The position numbers were made by a program, and so were the translations under genes. Positions 11,601 through 23,601 of a DNA stretch of 64,000 nt are shown one piece after another. This stretch comes from Miscanthus floridulus (taxonomy: Eukaryota; Streptophyta; Magnoliopsida; Poales; Poaceae), in NCBI RefSeq assembly GCF_019320115.1, contig NC_089589.1, positions 26,202,487-26,266,486 of the forward strand, given 5' to 3'. Below the pieces are notes generated by a model, which saw only the letters and a program-made list of their open reading frames with translations, ran no database searches and was not told the origin of the DNA. Position 1 is the stretch's first letter. Every line of letters begins with the position of its first letter.

Positions 11601-12306
11601 TGTGTCTTCGGGACACCCAGCTAGGCACATTGATTCGCGAATCACTGGGAAATCCGGTACGGCTTGTCTGTGGTTTAGCACCGTAGTAAGAACTGAAAGT
11701 TGAAAGGAGAAGAAATGGAACTGATTGCTCAACCCTTGCTTGAAAGTAGAACATGTGCTTATATAGACTGGCTAGATGATAACTTAATACAACTGATAAT
11801 AATAACATAAATAAGGACTCACTAATAGTATTGCTTTTTGCTAAAATAAACCAGCATACCATAAAGCTTCTCATATTCCTTGGAGTCGGGAAATTATTCC
11901 CACTAGTCGGATAAGTCTTGTGAGTACATTGTGTACGCAGGGTTTATTTACCCCTGTTGCAGGTGATGCATGAGAAGTACCTTTGTGTGGAGGATTCTTC
12001 TGGTGGGCTCAGACGGATCCTCGTTCTTATCGCTAGATGATTATTTTAAATTCCGTTGTTTATCATTTCGCACTCTGATATTTGGTATTGTAATAATGTA
12101 CTTTTAAGAAACTCTGATGTATGAAATGGACAAGTATTGTAACTCATTCTCATTATTGGATCCTTGGAAAAAATGTGGATCTTTCGGGTTCTCCCTTGGG
12201 GTGTGCCCAACGGATACCGCCCGCTGTAGCTTGCTTTCGGGGTGCTCAGTGTCTGGTGGAAGACGAGCACCTCCGTAAGCGTGTTATTTCGGGCGGTTCT
12301 GCCACA
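8697..12306 (+). repeat. 5' LTR of the chromodomain Gypsy element
   Basis: The left edge is set by alignment with the 3' LTR start (TGTAACACTCTCGG at 17390; the 5' copy reads TGGGTCACCCGCGG). The right edge is CA, three bases before the primer site. A 'ctttaaaagga' TATA-like string at about 9769-9780 may mark its promoter. It contains one acidic small ORF (10813-11019). At about 3.6 kb it is long for a plant LTR but usual for Tekay-type elements. Confidence 0.75.
10813..11019 (+). CDS. Small acidic ORF inside the LTR
   Basis: The 68-residue frame is dominated by Glu, Asp and Tyr in its middle part (EEVIEEYEEEVLMQED) and ends PRCMTLALNNN. Acidic bias and an uninterrupted frame stand out from the stop-rich surroundings. 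I do not recognise a domain. It could be a relic of a short ORF carried by long LTRs of this lineage, or chance. Confidence 0.3.
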   Translation: MHHHFMHVDNELVEFVTADEQEYEEVIEEYEEEVLMQEDISETPITDFADTVPAQGKPRCMTLALNNN

Positions 12307-12308
12307 GT

Positions 12309-12321
12309 TGGTACCAGAGCC
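12309..12321 (+). other. Primer-binding site of the chromodomain Gypsy element
   Basis: TGGTACCAGAGCC follows the LTR CA end by two bases and resembles the initiator-Met tRNA primer site with one variant base. Confidence 0.75.
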
Positions 12322-12781
12322 AATATTGGTTACGAGTTTCATCACTTTTTTTCAAAACTTAAAAATTTGACCAACAAAAGCTTTGCGAAAAGTAGGATGC
12401 GATTACATTATGTAAATAAGTATAAGCCCTAGCAATATGGTCTATCTAGGATAGCAGCACTGGTTTTATCTAATCAGTTTTCTGCAGGTACACTAACTTA
12501 CGTTGCATAAGAAATCGCTTAGTATATAGAAAAGTGAGGGTGCGATGTGCCAAAAATTTTATGAATGCCGCTATATTCCGGCTTGAGTGAACGTATAGGA
12601 TGATACATGCATCATGATAATAGCATCTTGCTTAAACTAAAATCCCCCTACATGTATAATTGGATTAGTAAATTGATAGGATTAACTAAAAGAATACTTT
12701 AAAAAAATATGCTGTCATTTCTCTATCCCCTGCTTCTGATCGGGAAGGTTGTTCTTAATGGATGGTTCCTACCTCTTACAG

Positions 12782-15700
12782 ATGAATCTAAGGTCCGGAC
12801 ATGGGAGCACTAGTGCTGGGGCGGCTCACGGTCTTGGCGAGGGCCAAGGCGAGAGTGGCTAGGCCAATGAGCATAATGGGGAGAGCCACCGCCAATGACC
12901 ACTTCTGGCTCCTCCTCCGCCACCGCCACCTCCGATGACTCACGCTGAGATGATGGTGGAACTATTGGCTGCTCGCCGAGAGTTAGCCCGTGCAATGGAG
13001 ATAATGGCACAAGTTGTCGCTGGCTTCGCCCGCGGAGGCCACGGGGGCAATGGTGGGAACGAGGGTGGCGCCCGTCGTCCTGAGGGACCCTCCTCTTACC
13101 AAGATTTCCTCAAGACCCACCCACCCACTTTCACACCATTAGCTGAGCCCCTAGATGTGGAGCACTGGCTTCGCATTCTGGAGCAGAAGTTTCTGTTGCT
13201 CAACATGGCCGATGAGCAGAAAGTGAGCTTCGCAGTGCAGCAGCTACTAGGGTGAGTGAGCGCATGGTGGGATACCTTCCATGCCATGCAGCAGCTAGAT
13301 CATCTGGTGACCTAGCAGGAGTTTACTGAGGCTTTCAGGGAGTTCTATATTCCTGCTGGCATCCTCAACCGGAAGCTGACCGAGTTCCTAGAACTATGCC
13401 AGGGGAGTATGACAGTGATGGATTATGTTAATAAGTTCAATCACTTGTCCCAGTATGCTGGCATTCATGTGGACACTAACGAGATGAAGGACCGGTTCTT
13501 TCACGGCCTCTCTTATATCCTTCAGGAGAAGCTGTACACGGCGAACTATCAGATCTGCGGGGCACTGATGAACGCTGCCATCACCATGGAGGGCTTGCAG
13601 CGGGATTCCCAGGCAGAGTGGAAGAGGAAGCGGGTGGCTATAGGGTCTTCCAGCCACCCTCATACTCAGAAGGTACAGGTTGTCCGGTGGGGGCCCTATC
13701 AATCATCAGGCGGGCCTTCGTTTCGGTAGCCCTAGCAGACTTCTCAGACTTCTTCCACATAGTACCGTGTACCCACTCAGCAGGTGTAGCCCCAGCAGCC
13801 TCAGGGATAGCAGGTCCCACCTCGCCAGGGATTTGGAAATAAGCCTGGTGCTTGCTTCAAGTGCGGCAAAGATGGCCACTATGCCTGGGCGTGTCCCCAG
13901 AACTAGCCAGCTCAGTTTGCTCAACCATCAATGAACTCTAGGCTGGTCGAACGGACCATGATCAAGAGGAAGGTGCCCAGCCGGTCCGGACAGGTGCATT
14001 TCACAAATGCAGAGCAGATATTACAGTAGGAACCAGTGATGGCTGTTATGTTTACCATCGATTCCCATCCAGCTTATGTGTTGTTCAATTCTGATGCATC
14101 ACATTCATTTATGAGCATGGGATTTGTAGACCGGCACAACTTACCACTCATGGCTATACCATATGCCTATAGAATCCGTACTGCGGGTTCGCAAATGTTC
14201 ATCAATACCCGAATGGACATAGTAAGCTTGGTATTAGCCACCCACACTTACCGCCTATAGTTCATGATAATGCCTGGGCAAGGCATTAATGCTATTCTTG
14301 GAATGAACTGGTTGCGGGTGTATGGGGTAGTCTTGGATATGAAGTAGAGAAGTGTTGAGTTATGACTTCCTTCTTTTGAGGATAGGATGTCTCTTATTGT
14401 ACCCTCAGATCCAGTCTTACCTGTTGCTGCCCATGCTGAAGCCTCTCCTGATCTTACCTCCATCCCCATGGTATGTGAGTTCCCGGATGTTTTCTCTAAA
14501 GATCTTCCTAGGTTGCCACCGGACAGAGAGGTAGAATTCTCCATTGAGCTAGAGCCGAGTACTGCTTGTATCTCCCGACGCCCGTACCGCATGGCTCCAA
14601 GGGAATTGGCTGAGATGAAGAAGTAGCTGGAAGCGTTAATGGAAAAAGGTTTCATCCGTCCTAGTGCTTCACCATGGGGTTGCCCAGCCATTTTCGTGAA
14701 GAAGAAGGATGGTACTCTACGAATGTGTGTGGATTACCGCCCTCTTAATGCGGTAACAGTTAAGAACAAGTATCCTTTGCCCCACATAGATACTTTATTC
14801 GATCAGCTAGCTAGTGCCAAGGTGTTCTCAAAGATTGACCTCCGATCAGGCTATCATCAGATAAAGATCAAACCACATGATATACCAAAGATAATTTTTC
14901 TACTAGGTATGCGTTGTATGAGTACCTAGTGATGTCCTTTGGTCTCACCAATGCTCCTGCCTTTTTCATGTATATGATGAATTCAGTCTTTATGCCGAAG
15001 CTGGACAAGTTTGTGGCAGTATTCATTGATGATATACTGATTTATTCCAAGAATGATGAAGAGCATGCCCAACACCTTCGGATAGTACTGTCTTGACTAA
15101 AGGAACACAAGCTTTATGCTAAATTTAGCAAGTGTGAATTTTGGTTAGATCGAGTGTAGTTTTTGGGGCATGTGTTGACACCTGACGACGTTTCAGTAGA
15201 TCCCAGCAAGGTGCAAGATGTGTTGGATTGGAAGTCTCCCAGATCTGTGCACCAGATTCGTTAGTTCCTTGGTCTCACGGGGTACTATCGGCGTTTCATT
15301 CTAGATTTCTCTAAGATAGCCCAGCCAATGACCAAGCTGCTCCAAAAAGAAGCTAAGTTTGATTGGAGCCCATCCTGTGAAGAAGCCTTCCAAGCTCTGA
15401 AGATATTTCTGACCACTGCCCCTGTGTTGGCCCAATCGGATATTGACCGACCCTTTGATGTATATTGTGATGCCTTGAAGACGAGGCTGGGGTGTGTGCT
15501 TATGCAAGATGGGCGTGTGATAGCTTATGCTTCGCGCCAACAGAAAAAGCACGAGGTAAATTACCCCGCCCATGACTTAGAGCTAGCCACTGTGGTCCAT
15601 GCTCTGAAGATTTGGAGGCACTATCTGTTGGGCAACAAAGTGCATATCTTTATAGATCACAAGAGCCTCAAGTATATTTTCACTCAGTCTAAGCTGAATA

Positions 15701-17302
15701 TGAGGCAAAGGAGATGGTTAGAATTGATAAAGGATTACAACTTCGAAGTCCATTATCACCCAGGAAAGGCTAATGTAGTGGCTGATGCTTTGAGCCAAAA
15801 GTCACATCAGGTTGAGGAAACAACTTTGTCTCTCAACCATACAGAAGTGCTGGCTCACATTGGCTTGACCTCAGAGTTGCTTGAGCAGATTATTCTAGAG
15901 CAAAGGCAAGACCTCGAAGAAATTCCCCACATCAGAAAATTGATGGCCAAAGGGCGTGGCCCTCACTTTAGTGTTGATGATCATGGAGTAGTGAGATACA
16001 AGGATAGACTGGTGGTTCCATCCAATGAGGAGCTGAAAAGAAAGATTTTGAATGAAGCCCATCTTTCAAAACTGTCTATCCATCCTGGCAGCAACAAGAT
16101 ATACCATGATCTGCGCCACTTGTACTGGTGGTCCAGCATGAAGCAGGACATCACCCGGCACGTCGCGGAGTGCGAAACTTGTGGTAGAGTTAAGGCAGAT
16201 CATATGCGTACTCCGAGATATTTGCAGCCCTTGCCTATCCCTATTTGGAAATGGAGGATATTTCCATGGATTTCATTGTGGGTTTACCTCGCACATCCAC
16301 GAGCTTTGATTCTATTTGGGTCATTATGGACCGTCTCACCAAGTCTGCTCATTTTATCCCGGTGGACACTAGATATACAACCAAGAAGTATGATGAGATA
16401 TATTTCGATCGGATTGTGACCCTACTATCGTCTCTGATAGAGGGTCAGTCTTTGTCTCTCATTTCTGGGAGCAACTGCAGCATTGTCTGGGTACTCATCT
16501 TCTTAGAAGCTCAGCATATCACCCACAAACTGATGGTCAAACTGAAAGGGTGAACCAGGTGCTCGAGGATATATTGAGGGCTTGTGCCATTTCTTTTCCT
16601 GAGAAGTGGGATAAGCGCTTGAAGTTAGCTGAATTTTCATATAATAACAGCTACCAAGAGAGCATCCACATGGCACCATTTGAAGCTCTATACGGGCAGA
16701 AGTGTAGAACGCCACTGAACTGGGTTGAAGTGGGAGACTGTGGGTACTTTGGGCCTAATTTCATAAAAGTGGCTCGAGAGAAAGTAAGCATTATTCGAAG
16801 CCACTTGAAGGCAGCTCAGAGCCGACAAAAGGCTTATATAGATAAGCGAAGAAGGCCTTTGGAGTTTGCAGCTGGGGATTATGTGTATCTCAAAGTATCT
16901 CCTATGAGAGGGGTACATCGATTTGGTGTCCATGGCAAGCTAGGCCCTCGGTATGTGGGTCCGTACAAGGTTCTAGAGCAGTGTGGTCTAGTTGCTTATC
17001 ATCTCCAGCTGCCTGATATTTTATCTGCAGTACATAATGTGTTTCACGTCTCACAATTGAAGAAATGTCTGCGGGTTCCTAAAGAAGCCGTAGAAATTGA
17101 AGGGCTTCCACTCCAGCCTGATTTGTCTTATGTTGAGCATCCTGTCAAAATCCTGGACGAGAAAGAAAGAGTGACAAGGAATAGTGTGGTAAAGTTCTAC
17201 AAAGTGCAATGGCAAAATCATTCAGAGCATGAGGCCACATGGGAACAAGAGAGTTACCTATTAAAGCATTACCCACAGCTCCTTTCTGGGTCTGATAGTT
17301 AG
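12782..17302 (+). pseudogene. Decayed gag-pol polyprotein of the chromodomain Gypsy element
   Basis: The frame from ATG 12782 (MNLRSGHG) runs through gag, with retrotransposon gag sequence at about 13100-13620 and a CCHC knuckle CFKCGKDGHYAWAC near 13857. Protease follows: FNSDASHSF near 14089 stands where the family has an Asp-Ser-Gly catalytic motif, so the catalytic Asp reads Asn. Reverse transcriptase has a FIDD box near 15030. RNase H and the zinc-binding integrase follow, and a chromodomain ends at LLSGSDS. Many in-frame stops are TAG at positions where Gln or Trp is expected. Three frameshifts are visible, near 14900, 16250 and 16430. It cannot make a full polyprotein. Confidence 0.9.
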
Positions 17303-17389
17303 TTGATGCGTCGAAATGTATTTCCTACCTTCTTCTCACACTAGGCATATGAAATCTCGGGTCGAGATTTTGTTTTAGGAGGGTAGATT

Positions 17390-17655
17390 TGTAACACTCT
17401 CGGTGTTACATGGTACAATTTTTGCTAAAACCATGTCATGAGCATCATGTTTATGTATTATTGCATGTGGTAAAATGAGAAATTAAATTTTATTGTACTA
17501 ATTCTTAATTTGAGCTCTAATTTATTCCTTGTCCAAATACTCTCTAGCACAGCTCAACTCACTATTGTCATCCTAATCCAACTCCATCTCTTATTATTCT
17601 TCTCCTCCATAATTTCTCATGCACACACTCGGTACTCGCAAGCCCGCAAAGCATG
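17390..17655 (+). repeat. Truncated 3' LTR of the chromodomain Gypsy element
   Basis: It aligns base by base with 8697-8960 of the 5' LTR with scattered substitutions, then stops at 'gcatg' where CACTACTGCAG begins. Confidence 0.85.
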
Positions 17656-17915
17656 CACTACTGCAGAAACGCTTTTTAGGGGTGGCTCGTAACCCTTTGT
17701 AGGGGTGGTTTGGCCAGCCGCCCCTACCCAACCGTCTCTACAAATCATACATTTGTAGGGGCGGTTCCTAGGCCGCCCTACAAATCGATTTGTAGGGGTG
17801 GCTCGTGTTACCAGCCGCCCCTACAAATCGATTTATAGGGGCGGCTATAGTACCAGCCGCCTCTATAATACATGTTTGTAGGGGCGGTTCAATCTAGAAT
17901 CGCCCCTACAGTACG
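17656..17915. repeat. Subterminal repeat array of the CACTA-type left end
   Basis: About ten copies of a 10-14 bp motif (taggggcggct / agccgcccctac) occur in both orientations, often paired around 'caaatcgatttg'. This is the kind of array CACTA accessory proteins bind. Confidence 0.75.
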
Positions 17916-18196
17916 TTTTCCCACAAAAACAAATCAAATTTATAACTCAAATTCGACCATCCAGCGTTCGCATTGCTGAACACCCCGCGGCTAGCGTTTC
18001 GAACCGCGTTCACGTTGCCGAACGCCCCGCGACCACCGTTCCAAACCGCGTTCGCGTTGCCAAACGCCCGCGACCAGCGTTCCGAATCCCTTAGACTTCA
18101 AGCACAAGAGTATTATGTAAACTACAATTACAAGTCCAATTCACAAGAATATATACAATCCATCATTAAATATACAAATTCCATAAACATTGTTAT

Positions 18197-20275
18197 CAAC
18201 GTCCTAGAGCTAGCCTTTCTGTCTCACGAAGGTGTTGGGACTGAGGATTTCTACCTAAGTCAGACTCTCGGTCATGGTAGGCGCCTTTGACGTGTACAAT
18301 CTGGTCTAATATGAAGTTGCAAAGGTCGCCGACGAGCTCTAAGAGTTGGTCATCCTTGTATGGGTCTCTTTTCATTCCTTTCTCTTCTTTCCACTACAAG
18401 AGAACAAGTTTCGGTTTAGTATTTCATACCATGTACGAAGTTTTTATACTATGGGTGAAGAGGTTCAAACTTACCCTTAAGGGGTGTCTTCTGTAGGCAC
18501 CGGTGTTACTCATCATAGAACATATATAGTATCCACAATGTACACTCCTAGGCTTCTGCTTGGGGCACTGTGTGTTTTGCATATGAAAATGTTAAGTAAT
18601 GCTTTTGATAGCCATGTAATAGAGTACTGAAGAAGTAAGTTACACTTACCGCACATAGTGTTTTTATAGCCAGCTTTTCCTTCCTTGCTGGATCATGCCT
18701 TCCTCGATGATTAGTGACATAGAACCTAAATGCCCTGTTTGAATTATTTTAGCAAATACAACTTGTTAGTATCCAAAAGTGAACGTTACAAGTATGTATA
18801 CAAACATATAAGCTAATGAGGATTGTCGATATGTATACGTCTTGAGAATCGATATGAAGTCTTTGTATGTCACCGGGTCCCTATCTATTGAATCAAAGAC
18901 CCATGCCATGCTCCTCCCGACATCGACGGCTATACAAATCTAGTGGTTGCTGCATGGATTTAATCAAAGAACTAGATAAGCTCTTTTGCATCGAATAAAA
19001 TATATCGAACAAAGCTTTAAGTATAGAGTTGAACTTACTCGAAGTTGTATGGTAGCCATATAGTAGAGTGTTGTTGGAGAGTTTTGAAAGCCAGGCAATG
19101 TATGCCGCAACCTTAAGGGACTCTTCCCTTAGTTTCACCATACGGATGTGCACTTTCTCCCAAAGAGTCTTTACAGCAGCTAGCTCTTTGGCATCCAGTT
19201 TCTACTGTTTAGAGTAATTAAAATTTGTTTGGGCTATAGCTTGAGGGCCTATATACCCAGCTTTCACACTTGGCATTTGTTTGACAATATGCACTTGCAT
19301 TCTACAAATCATGGCGTGGGTTAGTTACAACAAAATTCAAAGATTACATTCATATCATATCGGGAGGACATGGACTTATAGACATCACGTGCGAATTAGA
19401 TTCATCTCCATTGCTCCTAGGTGAAAGCATGTCTGCATGTCATTGAAGTCAAAGACAATTTTCCCAGCTAGGCTTCCAAATGTGCCGGTGGGGAAGCATG
19501 CTTGTATGAGGTCTATGCTCGTTGGGAGAACATGCAAGTACCAATCATGGAACCTTCTCATTCCAAGTGGTAGGCGCTGGATGTCCCGATTTGGTAGGAA
19601 GAGCTTGCCTCTTTCATATGTTTTCGGGCAATCCTTTGACCATTTGATGGCATCAACATTTGAATACTGCTTTGCAATTTGGTGGAGTTTGCTAGTGACG
19701 GCCTCCTTAGAACCCCGTGATGGGACTTTTTTTAACTTGGTTCTCAGGCTTGAACTGGTCATGGGAATACCACTTGGACACCGACGAAACATCTTTCATC
19801 GGAACATAAACTGGCCTTATGGTGATTGGATGCTTCTTTCGAAGTTCCCATTCAGGCACGTCCTCATCTTCTTGTGCATCACCTTCTTCAGGAGGCACTC
19901 GGTGTTCATGTATCGACTGTGCTTGTTGAGAAGACTGTGGCATCTCATCATGCACTTGCTCGGTACGAGCTAGAGAAGGTTGTGGCGTCTCATCAGGCAC
20001 ATGCTTGCTAGGAGGCGGGGAAGAATGTGGCATCTCAGGAATGTGGTGGTCATGAGATGGTGAAAATATCTCCTCGACCTCAACAACTCGCTCCAAATTT
20101 GGGAGAGGGGGAGGCGGCGAAGAAGCAGTCAATATAATGTCCCATTTGTGCCAAAGGATGAACTGCCCCATAACGTCTCTGAGTAACACCAGCCCCTCAG
20201 GAGTTGCGTAGTCTATCCTCCACTGCATGAACTCGGGCTTCACGGTATGCACCTCGACCCTAAGGCACGATCCAT
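18197..20275 (-). pseudogene. Broken Ulp1-like (C48) cysteine protease ORF of a CACTA element
   Basis: On the minus strand the frame 20423-19707 carries EFMQWRIDYATPEGLVLLRD and an acidic linker. It continues after a shift at a T run (19727-19733) into 19792-19385, with MRRFHDWYLHVLPTSIDLI. Spliced blocks follow: about 19304-19037 (QVHIVKQMPS...KLREESLKVA), about 18951-18842 (VDVGRSMAWVFDS), 18734-18650 (YVTNHRGRHDPARKEK), 18567-18475 (CGYYIC) and 18393-18197 (ends ETERLALGR). The His and Cys of a C48 protease are visible, but the codon after the His is TAG (18940-18942) where the family has Trp. Another TAG is near 19203. The upstream part is replaced by Helitron sequence. Such ORFs occur in grass CACTA and Mutator elements. 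Confidence 0.65.
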
Positions 20276-23200
20276 CTGTTGTCAAGCTCATGTAGTTCAC
20301 AAACTGGATATGAATCCTTGCCTTGAATTGTAACATCACAGAAAGGTCTAGGGTAACGGCTCTTGTAGAAATCATGACCCTTTGTGCATGGATAATCGCG
20401 ATTAAGCAGTCCGCAAGGGCCATGCATCATATGTTTGGTAACCATCTTGTACAAGACTAGGTACTTCTTGTTCAGGAGCTCAGCTGAGATGAGGCGATCA
20501 TACTGCTCTGGACACGTGATCTTGTACTTCCTATCCATGATTAGCAAAAAAATGTGCATGCAGCAAACCCCTCTTCTGGAACTCCACAACATAAGCATGT
20601 GCTCGCACCTTTCCAAGGATATCCTTTTTTAGTAGTCTATCCTTCAGCTCTTGTAGTTTTGCTCTAAAGACCCGAACAACAAGATCTGGATGATCTTGTG
20701 GTGTCCGGCCAGGGTAGAGTTCACGCTTGATCTCATCCCAGTTTGGGTTACATGTCATAGTCAGGAAGATGTCCGTTTTACCAAACCTCCGTGCCAGAGC
20801 CATGGTGTCCATGTACCGACGCCTCATGTCACGTGGGCCTCCAATAAATGATGAAGGCATCACTATCCGTTTTCCAACAGCTTGTGCTCTACCTTCACCG
20901 GCATGTAGGCTATCAACCAATCCTTGGTAGAGGTCGGCCCTAATATCATCTTGATGGTTACATATATAATATAATCGAGAACTCTCGATCTTGATGTACG
21001 TGTCGACTGCAAACTGCTAGAATAGATGCTTGCCGTAAAGTATGGGGTTAAATATTCTAGGATGCATCTAAAACTTGTAACAGTAGTAGTCACGCACAAA
21101 CACGCATAGTCTACCAGGGGAGTCTACAAAAAATAGCCATGAATTAGAGTTGTTTGTAGAATAACCACTGAGGTACATAGATGCAAAGTATTTAAATAAT
21201 AAGAATAACAAACCTATTTCTTCTTCTGACCCACTATGAGCCTTCTGTAGGGCACGATACTCGATGACTTCTTCCATACTAACTCCTTTCTTTGGAATAT
21301 CCATGTGCCACCCAAGCTCACCCTTAGGGAAGAATAGAGGGTATGAAAGAGCATCGTAACATCCATGATATGAGCGGATGCTGTGTCTGCTTCTATCTTT
21401 CCCATGTAGGACAACACTATTCTAGAACTGACCAAGGAGTCTGCTTCCCTCGATCCTAACAGCAGCCACCTCTGAAGTTGATGATACATTATATGTTCTC
21501 TAGTCCAGCCTCTGGTCAAGGTTTACTGTGACATGATAGTCCTCGAGGTGGTGAGCCTGGCCCACACTCCTAAGATGTTGTGAGTATGGGTTGTCATGAA
21601 GGATGGCCACAAGCCTCTTAATGACTTCCTTGTCATTTTGGCACTTCTCTTCACGACATCGTCGATAGCGGTGCTCAAGGCTTGGATCATCGTCGTAGAA
21701 GTAAAGCTCAAGATGTCTTAGCTCCTTACCCTCTTCTCTGCCAAATGACCTTATGTTGTGATAGATCTAGCCATGTGCACGAAAGGTGTATATGCCACTG
21801 TTCTTCTAGCTTGCAGTAGCGCTATCGAGACGACAATATAGAGAAGTGAAAGAAAAATGGCCATTGAAAAACCTAATGTTGTTACAAAAGTGCCTAGCAT
21901 CTACGTCATTACTTGACCAAAGCCTCATAAGCTCATTAGGTACATTAAGTTCATTGAGCTTGACCTTTTCATTGCGACAACAGAACCCACGTGGTTCATG
22001 CTCAAACCTTTTCGCATCGCAGTGCTCGCAATTTGCAATAGGTTTTAACATATGGGTATTTGTAGGCATCTTACTATACACCTCATCGTATCGGTCAGGT
22101 ACTTTAGGGACAGAAGTCATGTCTTCCTCAAGGTCATTGTCTTGGACATCATCATCATCTTTCTCTTCTGAAATAACATTTAAGCTGTAATAGTTTAGAT
22201 AAAGTAGTGGAAGATTTGATTTATATTCGGTCTTTCATACAAATACCTTGCCCGACAAATAGGTATCCCTCATCATCTTCATCATCCTCTTCAAATATAT
22301 CTCCCTCATCATCATATATGGCCGTCAAAGATACATGAGTTAGTAGAACTATGGGTAAAAATAACAAAGGAGTTCAAATAGTTTAAAGAATGTTACAAAA
22401 TAGTGTAAATTACCACTGTCATCAAATAGTGGTGTCATCGGTGCATCTGATGCAGGCTGAGGGCTAGGTCCTATCCTTTCTGATAATCATGTAATGACCA
22501 TGGTTGAGTTAGGTATAATATGGTATACAATATAGGTCATCTAAATGGGGTCATGAGGCATTAGTATTTACCGTTGTTGGTCAGGACTGATTGAGGCAAG
22601 GGTGTGTTATCATTTGGGTATTCTTCAGCCATGCATTCACAATCATCAAACAGTGGTGCCGTCGATGTGGATGATGTAGCCTGAATGTTGGGTCCTGCCC
22701 TTTCTGTTAATCACGGAATTACCATGGATCGGTAAGGTATAATATGGTATATAGGTCCCCTAAATGGGATAATGAGGCATCAGTATATACCTTTGTTGGT
22801 CATGACTGATTGAGGTAAGGGTGTGTTAGCACCCACTCGGTCTTCTGCCATGCAGTCACCATCTTTATTAGATGCCCTTGTGTTCGAACCAATGTGATGC
22901 TCAAACATCATGTTACAATGCGTGAACAATGCATGTCTTTGTCCAGATGGAACAGACAACAAAGCTTGTGTTATATGGCCAGACAACAACTCATCGCATC
23001 CTTCATCATCGGCCTCCTCATGAGATGGAGGAATATAAAGAGGTGTTGCACTGGACTCTGGGATAACCCAATCACTGGATTTCACCATGGATCCATGAGC
23101 TCCAGATGCGCTTATAGTGGGCCACACAAACTCAGGAACAAATAACAAGTTCTCCATGGTGATAGAATCTCGGTGTAGGGTGTCCTTTTTCACCTCCCTT

Positions 23201-23511
23201 TGTCTTTTATTTCCCGCTACTTTGACCTCCTTTCGCCCAGACGCCCTATAACTTTTTCGTTGTTGTTCGCATCTAGCCTCCCTCTGTTCTGGTGTCATAT
23301 TTACATATTGTTCCCTAAAGTACTGTTGATGAGATTTATCAAAAGTAGCAGGGTACCACAATCATGACTCAGATTGGTGTCCACAGTCTTTTGTACATGG
23401 TGTTTTATTCAAGTCAATGATGCTACTGTTATCTACACTCCTCACCGAGCATTCACCTACATAAGAAATTTTGTTCATTATTATGAGGTGACACCATTAT
23501 CCTAGACAACA

Positions 23512-23601
<90 letters not shown>

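Larger units (their letters stand above)
8697..17655 (+). mobile_element. Chromodomain Gypsy retrotransposon (Tekay-like), 3' LTR truncated
   Basis: A 5' LTR of about 3.6 kb (8697-12306) is followed by a tRNA-Met primer site and a decayed gag-pol (12782-17302). A polypurine stretch lies near 17377-17384, and the first 266 bp of the 3' LTR start at 17390. The two LTR starts share near-identical sequence from 'tgttacatggtac' through 'gcaagcccgcaaagcatg', where a CACTA-type end interrupts the 3' copy. Integrase ends in a chromodomain, which places it among plant chromoviruses; the long LTR fits the Tekay group. The rest of the 3' LTR does not reappear in the window, so a deletion followed or accompanied the later insertion. 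Confidence 0.85.

Noticed and set aside
18287..20011. Plus-strand frames in the Ulp1-like region
   Set aside because: They are shadows of the minus-strand Ulp1-like ORF, whose residues match the protease family.
23512..23598. CRISPR-like or other prokaryotic repeat array
   Set aside because: It is a dinucleotide microsatellite in plant nuclear DNA without spacers.
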